The notes: a model not told the origin generated them from the letters alone. A DNA stretch of 29,398 bases from JASHVB01 sp035486135 (GCA_035486135.1 DATHNI010000141.1:1-29398); one strand, 5' to 3'; positions 1 through 8,107 are shown, numbered from the stretch's first letter. A program made the numbers and translations.

Positions 1-1
1 C

Positions 2-34
2 CAGGTGGTGGATCACGTGTTGCTGCCTGGCTGA
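2..34 (+). CDS. Possible 3' end of an upstream gene (partial)
   Basis: From base 2 an open frame reads QVVDHVLLPG and stops at TGA (32-34), directly before a GC-rich hairpin. This is what the tail of a plus-strand gene would look like, but only ten codons are in the window and no family can be assigned. It could equally be chance. Confidence 0.3.
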   Translation, partial: QVVDHVLLPG

Positions 35-43
35 TGCCCGAAG

Positions 44-74
44 CGGGCGGCGGCGTTCCCCGCACCGCCGCCCG
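44..74 (+). terminator. GC-rich hairpin, possible terminator
   Basis: A 10-bp perfect stem (CGGGCGGCGG at 44-53 pairing with CCGCCGCCCG at 65-74) with an 11-nt loop, ten bases after the possible stop at 32-34. There is no T-run after it, so rho-independent termination is plausible but not proven. Confidence 0.4.
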
Positions 75-122
75 TGCCTGACGGCAGAGGGTGGGGGATC
101 TGAAGAGGCCACAAGGAATGGA

Positions 123-237
123 AAGACTCCCCCTCCCCTTGAGGGAGGGGGCCGGGGGGAGGGGTGCTCGCGGCCGCATGCCGGCGGATGTGTGCACCCT
201 CCCCCCAGCCCCCTCCCTCAAGGGGAGGGGGAGTCTT
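123..237. repeat. REP-like palindrome, family A copy 1
   Basis: Perfect 30-bp inverted arms at 123-152 and 208-237 (GACTCCCCCTCCCC core, then TTGAGGGAGGGGG). Imperfect pairing of G-rich and C-rich tracts continues inward to about 166 and 194. The same core recurs at 19806-19914. It lies just beyond the 3' end of the anti-sigma gene (stop at 274, minus strand), where it could terminate or stabilise transcripts from either side. No transposase is linked to it, so it looks like a dispersed palindromic element rather than an insertion sequence. Confidence 0.8.
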
Positions 238-273
238 CTTTGCGTCCGTGATCAGGCAGATCCTCGCGCCTGC

Positions 274-948
274 TCAGTTCACCGCCGCCAGCCGCCCGCC
301 GTACAACACCGGTCCCGTCGGCTGTCCCGTCGGTGATCCGCCGCGCGGTTCCAGGCTTACCAGCAATTGAGTCCCCGGCGGCAGCGACGCCACCAGTTGC
401 CGCCCGGCCGCGGGCAGGACACCGAGCGAACGCGGCCTTGTCTCTCCCGCCGCCAGCGCCCACAGCTCCAGGTCGCGGTCGCTCGGCACAGCGATCGTAA
501 CGTTCGGCCGCACGGTCAAGGCGCCGTTGGGCTCGGCGGTCGCCACCAGAAACGGTACACTACCGGATGACGGCACCAGGACCGCGACACGCGGTGCGGG
601 CACCGGTCGCAGCACGATGAAGGCGGCAAGCGACGCGGCAATCGCGAGTGCGACGCCGGTGCTGGCCTGCCAGATGCGCAGGCGCCGGCGCACCGGCAGG
701 GGCAGAACGGTCGCGGTTGGGCTCGCCTCCGCGGTTGCCGCCGCGATGCGGTCCCACAGTGCGGGCGGCGGGGCCACCGGTTCCACCACGTCCGCGAGCG
801 GCGCCAGCCGGGTCTCCCACGCGCGGACCATGGCCGTGAAGGCCGGGTCATCGCGCAACAGTCGCGCGGCTTCCAGTGCCTCGTCGCCCTCCAGCGTGCC
901 CAGGACATACTCGGCCGCCAGCACGTCCCGGTCCGGTGCATCGCTCAT
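274..948 (-). CDS. RskA-family anti-sigma factor
   Basis: Predicted single-pass inner-membrane anti-sigma factor that would hold the ECF sigma factor encoded immediately upstream. The 224-aa product has an N-terminal cytoplasmic helical sigma-binding part (about 1-85, with AAEYVLGTLEGDE near the start), one membrane span at about 93-112 (TGVALAIAASLAAFIVL), and a periplasmic C-terminal domain. That domain carries ELWALAAGE, SLGVLP, LPPG and the ending SPTGQPTGPVLYGGRL, typical of RskA-type proteins. It has no HxxxCxxC zinc motif, so it is not a ZAS-type anti-sigma. The start at 948 is chosen because its ATG overlaps the sigma stop as ATGA; an in-frame ATG at 960 is less likely. RskA proteins are normally released by stepwise proteolysis; the inducing signal cannot be read from sequence. 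Confidence 0.88.
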   Translation of the reverse strand: MSDAPDRDVLAAEYVLGTLEGDEALEAARLLRDDPAFTAMVRAWETRLAPLADVVEPVAPPPALWDRIAAATAEASPTATVLPLPVRRRLRIWQASTGVALAIAASLAAFIVLRPVPAPRVAVLVPSSGSVPFLVATAEPNGALTVRPNVTIAVPSDRDLELWALAAGETRPRSLGVLPAAGRQLVASLPPGTQLLVSLEPRGGSPTGQPTGPVLYGGRLAAVN

Positions 949-1511
949 GACGCCAGGCACTCCCGCAGCGACAGCAGGCTGCGACGGATCCAGGACTTCA
1001 CGGTCCCCAGCGGTATCCGCAGCCGTTGGGCCAACTCGCTGTGCGAGAGCCCCTCGACGAACGCCAGCACCACCAGCCGCCGGCGCTCGGCATCCAGCGT
1101 GCCGAGGCAGCGATGCAGGGCGGTACCCTCGGCCGAACTGACCAGACGGGACAGCGCGTCGGGAGCTTCGTCCTCGCGTTCGTCCGGCTCGTAGCCTGGC
1201 ACCTCGCGCGACTGGCGACGCACGAGGTCCAGGGCGCGATAGCGCACCAGGCTCACCAGGAACGCCTCGGCGCTGCCGCGATCCGGATCGAAGCGATGTG
1301 CCTGCTGCCAGATCTGCACGAAGGCATCCTGCGTTGCGTCGGCGGCAAGCGGCGCCTGGCGGGTGATGCGCAGCGCGATGCCGTGCAGCCTGCCGCCCCA
1401 GCGATCGTACAACGCGCGGAACGCGCCCCGATCGCCATCGGCACAGCGCCGCAGCAGCGACGCCGTGTCGTCGCCGCGCGCGACGCTGTGGAGGGATGCG
1501 TTATGCGACAT
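945..1511 (-). CDS. ECF-type RNA polymerase sigma factor
   Basis: An alternative sigma factor of the extracytoplasmic-function class, 188 aa from the ATG at 1511. Region 2 is visible in FRALYDRWGGRLHGIALRI and DATQDAFVQIWQ, and region 4 near the C-terminus in LSHSELAQRLRIPLGTVKSW followed by IRRSLLSLREC, a helix-turn-helix that would read the -35 element. The longer reading from 1559 adds an Arg/Cys-rich leader not expected in the family, so the internal MSHNASLHS start is preferred. It is translationally coupled (ATGA) to the RskA-like anti-sigma gene, the classic sigma/anti-sigma layout. The target regulon is unknown; the adjacent TonB-dependent receptor is not an obvious target because it has its own riboswitch. 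Confidence 0.92.
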   Translation of the reverse strand: MSHNASLHSVARGDDTASLLRRCADGDRGAFRALYDRWGGRLHGIALRITRQAPLAADATQDAFVQIWQQAHRFDPDRGSAEAFLVSLVRYRALDLVRRQSREVPGYEPDEREDEAPDALSRLVSSAEGTALHRCLGTLDAERRRLVVLAFVEGLSHSELAQRLRIPLGTVKSWIRRSLLSLRECLAS

Positions 1512-1583
1512 GAACCTGATCCGATGGCCACACCAGCATATACGCAGCCGCGCACGCAATGGATGCGGCCGCGCCGCAGACCC

Positions 1584-1600
1584 CTCCCGCTACGCGGGAG
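1584..1600. repeat. Short palindrome, family C copy 1
   Basis: CTCCCGC (1584-1590) pairs with GCGGGAG (1594-1600). It is followed by AGGTCGAG and a GCGACGAGAGTG-like tail (to about 1627) that closely matches the sequence beginning at 21714. This is a partial copy of the family C element found complete at 21698-21855. Confidence 0.6.
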
Positions 1601-1637
1601 AGGTCGAGGCGCAACGCGACGAGAGTGGGCGGCAAAA

Positions 1638-1705
1638 CCTGTCATTGCGAGGCGCAACGCGCCTCGCAATGACAGGTGCGGCGTGACTCGCGCTTCACCG
1701 ATAGT
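1638..1705. repeat. Inverted repeat, family B copy 1, with shared flank
   Basis: Perfect 17-bp arms (CCTGTCATTGCGAGGCG at 1638-1654, reverse complement at 1660-1676) around a 5-nt loop. The 23 bases at 1683-1705, outside the hairpin, match 23259-23281 in 22 of 23 positions, so the repeated unit is larger than the palindrome. CATTGCGAG-type palindromes are dispersed repeats in many alphaproteobacteria. It sits between the sigma gene and the TonB receptor 3' end. Confidence 0.75.
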
Positions 1706-1747
1706 GCGTACTAGCCGCTTGTCCCGCGTCCCACACCGGGCCCTCTT

Positions 1748-3724
1748 TCATAGCCGTACTCGCACCCCCGCCACGAAGGTCGGGCCGGGAATCTGATACC
1801 CGTTCACCGGCTCGAACTTCGAATCGAAGATGTTGGTCCCGTTGGCGTAGAGCTGCACGCGCGGCGCCACGTCGTAGGTCACCGTGATGTTGGCGATCAG
1901 CCCGTGCGGCGAGGTGACGATGTCGGCGGTGCTGTTGCCGCCGTCGTCCACCAGGTAGTCCTCGAATGCGCCAGTGTACAGCAGCTCCGGCGCGATGGTC
2001 AGGCCCGGCAGGGGCGTGATCGTTGCGTTCAGCGATCCGGCGTCACGCGGCCGGCGCAGCAGCGGGATGCCGCTGTCTACGTCCTTCGCAACGGTGAACG
2101 TCCAGGTCGCCTGCACGGTGAGCCAAGCCGCCGGATGCAGCGAAAGCTCGGTCTCCACGCCCTGGATATGCGCCGAACCGACGTTCTCCGGCATTTCCAC
2201 TGCCGACGACGTGAGCTCCGTCACGATCAGATTGCTCACCTGTTCGTTGAAGTAGGTCGCCCCGAAGGTGACGAAATCCGGCCGCGACAGCGCCGGCACC
2301 ACCGTGGTGAACCCTGCCTCCCAACCCTGCGCGCTTTCCGGCTTCAGGTTCGGGTTGCCGATATAGCCGAACGAGTCAACGCCATAGCGATCGTACAGCG
2401 AGGGCAAACGGAAAGCCGTGCCGTAGGCTGCCTTGAAATGCGTGTCGATCTCCGATGCGTCGAACACCGAGCCGATGCGCCAGGTGGTCGGCGTATTCGG
2501 TGCCTCCCAGTCCTGCCGCACCTGGCTGGTCAGGATCAATCGCTGCCACAACGTGGTCTGCAAGCCCATATAGATCGCGTCGTCGATCTGCGTCGCGTTG
2601 GCGTTCTGGCCATAGGGAAAGCCAGCGAAGTTGTCGTTGACCCGCACCTTCGCGGCGTTGCCGGTATGTTCATAGCCGAAGGTCAGGTCGGTGGCGGACA
2701 GCACGGTGGAACTGAAGAAGTCATTCAGGTGCACCGTATTGTTCCATTGCAGGTCGGTGGTGTAGCTGTGATACCGGTCATCGACCATCGCCAGATTAGG
2801 ATCCGCCAAATTCAGCGGCTCATAATACCGCCGATCATCCTGCTCCCGGCCGAGGAACAGGCTGGTTTGATAGGTGCCGTCGAACAGCGACGATGTCACG
2901 CCGATGCGTCCGAGCAAGGAGGCGTCGTAGCCGGTGGCGTTGGCGTCGTCGAAGGTGGGGTCACCGAGTTCGTTGAATCCGAACATCGCATCGCGGGCGC
3001 GCAGCACCAGTGACAGCCGGGTACCGGGCACCACGGTGTAGCCGAGGTTCAGCGTGGCGGTGCGGTCCAGATATCCCTGCGGCACGCCGGTATAGATCGA
3101 CTCGCGCTGCGGTGTGCTGTCGTAGCCGCGCTGCGACTGCGATTCGAAGATCAGGGCGTAGTCCACCGGACCATCCACGCCGGACAGGACGCTGCTGCCA
3201 CGGATCTGCGCCGGGTAGCCACCCGACAGGTCGCCTTCCCAGTGCACGCCAGGTTCCGTGCCGCGTCGTGTGATCAGGTTGATCACGCCGCCGATCGCGC
3301 CGGAGCCGTAGAGTGCCGCCATCGGGCCGCGGATGATCTCGATGCGCTCGACATCGGCCAGCGTATCCACGCCGAAATTGAAGGCGCTGGATGGGTCCGC
3401 GGCGTCGTTGATCGGCATGCCGTCGCGCAGCACCAGCACAGCATCGGAGTCGGTGCCGCGGATGAACACGCTGGCCTGGCCGCCGGGGCCGCCGGACGGG
3501 CTGACGCGCAGGCCGGGAACCGCCTGCAGCGCATCGACCAGTGTGTTGTAGTCCCGTGTCTCGATGGTCTGCCGGTCGATCACGGTGACACCGGCGGGGA
3601 TGTCGATAGCGGGGGTGGGGACGCGAGTCGCGGTGACCACCACCGGTGGCACCGCCTCGTCGGGTTCGTCCGCCAGGGCGGGCGTGCAGACCACTAATAC
3701 CAGCAGCGCGAGGAATGGGCGCAT
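1748..3724 (-). CDS. TonB-dependent outer-membrane receptor, BtuB-like (vitamin B12 uptake)
   Basis: Outer-membrane beta-barrel receptor, 658 aa, predicted to import cobalamin or a related corrinoid using TonB energy. There is a signal peptide (1-18, ending CTPALA), a TonB-box-like segment (PPVVVTATR, 26-34) and a plug domain at about 40-150 (VDALQAVPGLRV, SVFIRGTDSDAVLVLRDG, RIEIIRGPMAALYGSGAIGG). A barrel follows, ending in GVRVRL rather than the usual terminal aromatic residue. Length and plug resemble BtuB. The specificity call rests mainly on the cobalamin riboswitch directly upstream (3824-4005, same strand). A strong Shine-Dalgarno (GGAGG) precedes the ATG at 3724. No ABC or cob genes are adjacent, so the permease must lie elsewhere. 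Confidence 0.9.
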   Translation of the reverse strand: MRPFLALLVLVVCTPALADEPDEAVPPVVVTATRVPTPAIDIPAGVTVIDRQTIETRDYNTLVDALQAVPGLRVSPSGGPGGQASVFIRGTDSDAVLVLRDGMPINDAADPSSAFNFGVDTLADVERIEIIRGPMAALYGSGAIGGVINLITRRGTEPGVHWEGDLSGGYPAQIRGSSVLSGVDGPVDYALIFESQSQRGYDSTPQRESIYTGVPQGYLDRTATLNLGYTVVPGTRLSLVLRARDAMFGFNELGDPTFDDANATGYDASLLGRIGVTSSLFDGTYQTSLFLGREQDDRRYYEPLNLADPNLAMVDDRYHSYTTDLQWNNTVHLNDFFSSTVLSATDLTFGYEHTGNAAKVRVNDNFAGFPYGQNANATQIDDAIYMGLQTTLWQRLILTSQVRQDWEAPNTPTTWRIGSVFDASEIDTHFKAAYGTAFRLPSLYDRYGVDSFGYIGNPNLKPESAQGWEAGFTTVVPALSRPDFVTFGATYFNEQVSNLIVTELTSSAVEMPENVGSAHIQGVETELSLHPAAWLTVQATWTFTVAKDVDSGIPLLRRPRDAGSLNATITPLPGLTIAPELLYTGAFEDYLVDDGGNSTADIVTSPHGLIANITVTYDVAPRVQLYANGTNIFDSKFEPVNGYQIPGPTFVAGVRVRL

Positions 3725-3819
3725 GCGGAACCTCCATCAATCCAAGGATCGACGGCTCGCCTGCGGGTTTCTCCCCGCTGCATCGGTACACCCCGCCCAG
3801 ACGCGCGCGCAGTCTCGAC

Positions 3820-4008
3820 GCCGGCCGGTCTCCTGGCTCGCGGGTCGTTGCCGGCGCCCCGCCTTCTCCGCCTTGCGGCGAATGGCATCGTTGGGGCGCT
3901 GGCTCGCCGCGCACAGTTGCGGGGGCAGCAGCCTTGCCCTCGGGCCTGACCCGAGGGTCTGACTTTCCCGTTTCAGCCCTTGCGGGCCACCGGCGTCTGG
4001 CGGGAGAC
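3820..4008 (-). ncRNA. Cobalamin riboswitch (AdoCbl-type leader)
   Basis: Read on the minus strand, the leader of the BtuB-like gene carries the conserved cobalamin aptamer elements in order: GAAACGGGAA (3974-3965), GCTGCCCCCGCAACTGT (about 3929-3913) and the B12 box AGCCAGGAGACCGGC (3838-3824). About 100 nt separate the B12 box from the ATG at 3724, enough for an expression platform. Binding of adenosylcobalamin is known to switch such leaders off, so receptor synthesis should fall when B12 is plentiful. Its 5' end nearly abuts the divergent CoA-transferase gene (start 4032), so promoters of both units must lie in or beside this region. Confidence 0.93.
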
Positions 4009-4031
4009 TAGCGCGTTGAAGAGAGAGCGCA

Positions 4032-5252
4032 ATGCTGCAACGTATCGAATTCGCCCCCGACGCCCCGGTGCCGCTGTCCGGCATCCGCGTGGTGGACCTG
4101 TCGCGCCTGGTCGCCGGCAACATGGTCAGCCTGCAACTCGCCGACCAGGGCGCCGAGGTCATCAAGATCGAGGACCCCAAGGTCGGCGACCCGTTGCGCG
4201 CCTGGCGCTGGAAGGGCCAGAGCCTGTATTGGAAGGTTTATGCGCGGAACAAGAAGAGCCTCGCGTTGAACCTGCGGCCGCAGGCCGGGCGCGACGTGTT
4301 GCTCGACCTGCTGGCGACCTCGCAGGTGCTGATCGAGAACTACCGGCCCGGCACCTTGGAACAAATGGGGCTGGCGCCGGATGTGCTGTGGGCGCGCAAT
4401 CCGAAGCTGATCATCGTGCGCATCACCGGCTTCGGCCAGGACGGCCCGTATCGCGACCGACCGGGCTTCGGCACGCTGGTGGAGGCAATGTCCGGGTTCG
4501 CCTCGAAGAACGGCTTCGATGACCGTCCGCCGGTGCTGCCGCCGCTGGCGATGGCCGACATGGTGTCCGGCCTGTATGGCGCCTATGCGGTGATGGTGGC
4601 GCTACGCGTCGTGGAACACGGCGGACGGGGACAGATCATCGACCTCCCGTTGCTGGAGCCTGTGGTGTCGGTGCTGGGACCGGACGCGGCGATCTACCGC
4701 ACCACGGGGGAAAAGCCGCAACGCACCGGCAGCCGCTCGCTGACCACCTCGCCGCGCAATGTGTATCGCACCGCGGACGGGCGCTTCATCGCGATATCCG
4801 CCTCGATGCAGGTGATGGCGGAGCGGGTGTTCCGCGCCATCGGCAAGCCGGAGATGATCGACGATCCGCGCTTCCGCACCAACACCGACCGTGTGCGCAA
4901 CATCGACGCATGCGACGGTGCGGTAGCGGACTTCATCGCCGCGCGCTCGCTGGCCGACAACATGGCGATCTTCGAAAAGGCCGAGGTTACCGCGAACCCG
5001 GTCTACGAGATCGATCAGTTGCTGGATGACCCGCACGTGCAAGAGCGTGGCGTGATCGTCGAGGCACCGGACGAGGAAGCCGGTTCGGTGCTGATGCACA
5101 ACGTCATTCCGCGCCTGTCCGAAACGCCGGGCCGGCTGCGCTTTGCGGCGCCGTCGCTGGGGCAGCACACGCGAGAGATCCTGAGTGCGATCGGTTGCGA
5201 CGCCGCGCGCATCGCCGCGCTGTCCGCCGAGGGTGTCATCAAGGACACCTGA
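4032..5252 (+). CDS. CaiB/BaiF (family III) CoA-transferase
   Basis: Moves coenzyme A between an acyl-CoA donor and a carboxylic acid; cytoplasmic. The 406-aa length is normal for the family. Visible marks are the N-terminal PLSGIRVVDLSRLVAGN, the AEVIKIEDPKVGDPLR segment, and ARNKKSLALNL followed by LIENYRPG. The likely catalytic aspartate is Asp176 in LAMADMVSGLYGAYAV. The substrate cannot be read from sequence. It heads a plus-strand group with an MFS transporter (5387) and a CitE-like lyase (6757), which suggests activation of an imported di- or hydroxy-acid to its CoA thioester before cleavage. The start follows a GAGAGAG ribosome-binding site; its 5' region backs onto the divergent cobalamin riboswitch. 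Confidence 0.92.
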   Translation: MLQRIEFAPDAPVPLSGIRVVDLSRLVAGNMVSLQLADQGAEVIKIEDPKVGDPLRAWRWKGQSLYWKVYARNKKSLALNLRPQAGRDVLLDLLATSQVLIENYRPGTLEQMGLAPDVLWARNPKLIIVRITGFGQDGPYRDRPGFGTLVEAMSGFASKNGFDDRPPVLPPLAMADMVSGLYGAYAVMVALRVVEHGGRGQIIDLPLLEPVVSVLGPDAAIYRTTGEKPQRTGSRSLTTSPRNVYRTADGRFIAISASMQVMAERVFRAIGKPEMIDDPRFRTNTDRVRNIDACDGAVADFIAARSLADNMAIFEKAEVTANPVYEIDQLLDDPHVQERGVIVEAPDEEAGSVLMHNVIPRLSETPGRLRFAAPSLGQHTREILSAIGCDAARIAALSAEGVIKDT

Positions 5253-5386
5253 CCGGGCGGCTGACCGCCAGGGCAGCTTGACAGTGGGCGCGCATTGCCG
5301 GGACTGTGCGCGCGCCGTCACCAGGTGGCGCCATGACGTATCGCCGCGGCATGCCTTCCAGGGCCCGCGTGGCCAGGAGGACATGC

Positions 5387-6655
5387 ATGTCGCCAACCAC
5401 CGGCACAAGCTCGGCAGCCGTGCGCAGCGTCGCTTGGCACCGTGAGGTCCCGCCCGCTGCGTGGAGCGCGCTGCGGCTGGCCGGCCTCGGCTGGATGTTC
5501 GACGTCTATGACACGTTCATGCTGTCGCTCACCATCCCAGCTTTGGTGGTGACGTTCGCCATGACGAAGGCGCAGGCGGGCTGGATCGGCAGCATCCTTG
5601 CGGCCGGCCTCATCGTCGGCGGCATCGTGTTCGGCTGGCTCGCCGACCGGATCGGCCGCGTGCGAGGCCTGATGGTCTGCGTGTTGCTGTATTCGGTGTT
5701 CTCCGGCCTCACCGCCTTCGCGCCGTCGGTCCGTTGGATTGACGTGCTGCGCTTCCTCGCCGGGCTGGGCATGGGCGGTGCCTGGACCTGCGGCGCCGCC
5801 CTGGTGGCCGAGACCTGGTCGCCAGCGCATCGCGGCAAGGGCGGCGCTCTGATGCAGATGGGGCTGCCGCTCGGCTCGATGCTGGCCATCGGCAGCGCCG
5901 CCGTGATCACCACGCTCACCGGCGGGCTGGAGGGTAGCGGCTGGCGCATCATGTACGGGCTCGGCGTACTGCCCGCGCTCATCGTCATCCCTGTCGCGCT
6001 GCGCACGCCGGAATCGCCGATCTGGCAGCGCAGGCGCGACACCGCCGCGCCGCGCGGGCGCCTCAGTGATGTCTTCGAACGCGAGCATCTGCGCGGGCTG
6101 ATCCTGGCCTTCGCTTTCATCTTCTTCGCGCAATACATCTATTGGGGCGTGTTCACCTGGACGCCGACTTTCCTGGTCAGCGTCAAGCACCTGGCCTTCA
6201 TCAAGGGCCTCGGCTTCACCCTGTCGCAGCAGATCGGCTCGCTGTGCGGCTTTCTGGTGTTCGCCGCACTGGTCGACTGGCTGGGGCGGCGGCCGACCTT
6301 CCTGATCTATCTCTGCATCGGCGCCGTGTCGGTCGGGGTGCTGTTGGTCGAGAACGAGCAAGCAATCCTGCTGGCGACGATGTTCTGCACCGGCTTCGGC
6401 ATCACCGGTATCTTCGCCGGGCTCGGGCCGCTGACCGCGGAACTGATGCCGAACTCCACGGCACGCGCGCTATCGATGGGGCTGGCCTATAACGGCGGCC
6501 GCCTCGGCGGGGTCATCGCGCCCTTCCTGATCGGCGCGCTGGCAACCTCGTCGCAGGGCTTCGTGCTCGGGATGGGCACGACCATCATCGCCTTCGCGCT
6601 GGCCGCTTGCGTGATACTGGTCAGTCCGGAAACCAAGGGCACGCGACTGGCCTGA
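5387..6655 (+). CDS. MFS transporter (organic/aromatic acid type)
   Basis: Inner-membrane permease of the major facilitator superfamily, about 422 aa and 12 predicted helices. The MFS loop motif between helices 2 and 3 is GWLADRIGRVRGL, after the first helix DVYDTFMLSLTIPALVV; the second-half equivalent is ALVDWLGRRPTF. The D-x-Y/F-D signature near helix 1 (MFDVYDTFML) is typical of acid:H+ symporters. The start at 5387 is chosen because AGGAGG lies six bases before it; longer readings from 5306 add an unlikely Arg-rich leader. It sits between a CoA-transferase and a CitE-like lyase on the same strand (gaps of 134 and 101 bp), so it probably imports their substrate. Confidence 0.88.
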   Translation: MSPTTGTSSAAVRSVAWHREVPPAAWSALRLAGLGWMFDVYDTFMLSLTIPALVVTFAMTKAQAGWIGSILAAGLIVGGIVFGWLADRIGRVRGLMVCVLLYSVFSGLTAFAPSVRWIDVLRFLAGLGMGGAWTCGAALVAETWSPAHRGKGGALMQMGLPLGSMLAIGSAAVITTLTGGLEGSGWRIMYGLGVLPALIVIPVALRTPESPIWQRRRDTAAPRGRLSDVFEREHLRGLILAFAFIFFAQYIYWGVFTWTPTFLVSVKHLAFIKGLGFTLSQQIGSLCGFLVFAALVDWLGRRPTFLIYLCIGAVSVGVLLVENEQAILLATMFCTGFGITGIFAGLGPLTAELMPNSTARALSMGLAYNGGRLGGVIAPFLIGALATSSQGFVLGMGTTIIAFALAACVILVSPETKGTRLA

Positions 6656-6756
6656 CGCCCGGCGCGGCCGACTCCAGGTCGGCCCCCACGCAATGACAGG
6701 CGTCGGACCCGGCGGTATGGTCCGGCGCCAATCACCGATCGAAGGATGCCTGGACC

Positions 6757-7644
6757 ATGCGCGACGATCTTCCCACCTGGCGTTCGCTGCTGTTCGTGCC
6801 GGTAACGGCGGAGAAATTCGTGCGCACCGGTGCCGATCGTGGCGCCGACGGCATCATCCTCGACCTGGAGGACGCGGTCGCACCCTCGCAGAAAGCGCAT
6901 GCGCGCACCCTGATCGCCGACGCCATCCCGCAAGTGGCGCGCAACGGTGGCGACGTGCTGGTGCGCGTCAACCGGCCATGGCGACTGCTGGTGCGGGACC
7001 TGGAAGCGGCGGTGATCCCCGGCGTGATGGCTCTGATGCTGACCAAGGTGGACAGCCCAGAGCACGTCTGCGCCTGTGCCGAAATCGTCGCGGAACTGGA
7101 GGCCGAGCGCGGCCTGCCGGTCGGTGCGATGAAGTTCGTCGTGCTGGTGGAGACCGCGGCCGGCTTCTTCCGCATCGAGGCGATCGCAAAGTCGCATCCC
7201 CGCGTGGTGGCGATCAGTCTCGGGACCGAGGATTTCACCGCCGATGTCGGCATGCTGCCAGACCCGGAGGCGTTGTTTTATCCCAAGCAGCACACCCTGT
7301 TCGCCGCGCGCGCAGCGGGCATCCTGCCGATGGGCTTCGTCGGCTCGATCGCCGACTTCCGCGATCAGGAGGCATTCCGCGCCATCATCCGCCGGTCGAA
7401 GCGCCTGGGCTTTACGGGGGCCAGCGCGATCCATCCCTTGCAGGTGCCGGTGCTGAACGAGGAATTCGGCGTGACGGAGGCCGAGGTGGAGCGCGCCGAG
7501 CGCATGGTTGCCGCCTATGACGCGGCGTTCGCTCAGGGGCTTGGCGCGGTGCAGTTCGAGGGCGCGATGATCGACGTGCCCGTGGTGCAGCGCGCGCAGA
7601 ACGTGCTGGCACGCGCGGCGGCGATCAAGCGGCGGATGGGGTGA
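6757..7644 (+). CDS. HpcH/HpaI aldolase / citrate lyase beta (CitE-like) family lyase
   Basis: TIM-barrel, Mg-dependent C-C lyase of 295 aa acting on CoA thioesters such as malyl-CoA, citramalyl-CoA or similar. Seen: RSLLFVPVTAEKF at the start, GIILDLEDAV (34-41), the metal-binding glutamate in VVLVETAAGF (Glu132), the metal-binding aspartate in SLGTEDFTADVG (Asp159), and GFTGASAIHPLQVPVLNE near the C-terminus. The family cleaves a beta-hydroxyacyl-CoA into acetyl-CoA or propionyl-CoA plus an oxo-acid. Linked to a CoA-transferase and a permease, it would complete uptake, activation and cleavage. Exact substrate unknown. It ends 20 bases inside the 3' end of the convergent XRE gene (stop at 7625). 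Confidence 0.9.
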   Translation: MRDDLPTWRSLLFVPVTAEKFVRTGADRGADGIILDLEDAVAPSQKAHARTLIADAIPQVARNGGDVLVRVNRPWRLLVRDLEAAVIPGVMALMLTKVDSPEHVCACAEIVAELEAERGLPVGAMKFVVLVETAAGFFRIEAIAKSHPRVVAISLGTEDFTADVGMLPDPEALFYPKQHTLFAARAAGILPMGFVGSIADFRDQEAFRAIIRRSKRLGFTGASAIHPLQVPVLNEEFGVTEAEVERAERMVAAYDAAFAQGLGAVQFEGAMIDVPVVQRAQNVLARAAAIKRRMG

Positions 7645-8107
7645 CGCGGGCTTTGGCCGGCGCGGTGGCGCGGGTTTCGCGCTGCGCGTCGGCCGGCGGA
7701 GTGGCGTTGCGTTCGTCTTCCGCGGCATCGGACCACAGTGCCGCCTCCACCGCTTCGGGGTTGGCACGGATCGCCCGCAGGTAACTCTGCGCCGCGGTAT
7801 CCGGTGTGCGGCGACCGGTTTCCCAGTTCCGCACCGAATCCACGTCCAGCCCGTAGCGGACCGCGAATTGCTCTTGCGTGAAGTCGAGTTTCTCGCGGAT
7901 GGCGCGCACGTCGATCCCGGCATTCGGTAAGGCAGTCGCCTTGACTCCGGCCTTCGCCAACTCCTGCGTCAGCGCGTCGAGCGACTCCACCTTCGGCACG
8001 TACACGTAAGCCTTGCCGTTATGTACCATTGCCTCGATAGCGCGCTTGGCGCGCAAAAGTGGCATCCATCGGTGCACCAGAGATTCGATGGCGTTGATCG
8101 TCTTCAT
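7625..8107 (-). CDS. XRE-family helix-turn-helix regulator
   Basis: Small DNA-binding protein, 160 aa from the ATG at 8107. An N-terminal part of about 60 residues (MKTINAIESLVHRWMPLLRA) precedes an XRE helix-turn-helix at about 66-113 (IREKLDFTQEQFAVRYGLDV, then VRNWETGRRTPDTAAQSYL), the pattern seen in HigA/MqsA/NadS-like antitoxins and autoregulators. The C-terminus is low-complexity, rich in Ala, Thr and Arg. An in-frame start at 8230 would overlap the upstream 113-aa gene by 101 bp; the 8107 start leaves a 22-bp gap and is preferred. It is therefore the second gene of a two-gene unit. A toxin-antitoxin role is possible but inferred only from layout. Confidence 0.75.
   Translation of the reverse strand: MKTINAIESLVHRWMPLLRAKRAIEAMVHNGKAYVYVPKVESLDALTQELAKAGVKATALPNAGIDVRAIREKLDFTQEQFAVRYGLDVDSVRNWETGRRTPDTAAQSYLRAIRANPEAVEAALWSDAAEDERNATPPADAQRETRATAPAKARVTPSAA

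Noticed and set aside
5253..5386. Possible small gene or leader between CoA-transferase and MFS genes
   Set aside because: Open frames here are only the Arg-rich upstream extension of the MFS frame; the AGGAGG before 5387 settles the start.
6487..7923. 478-codon minus-strand open frame over the CitE-like gene
   Set aside because: Its composition (His/Arg/Gln rich) is typical of antisense shadow frames in GC-rich DNA; the plus-strand lyase has clear active-site motifs.
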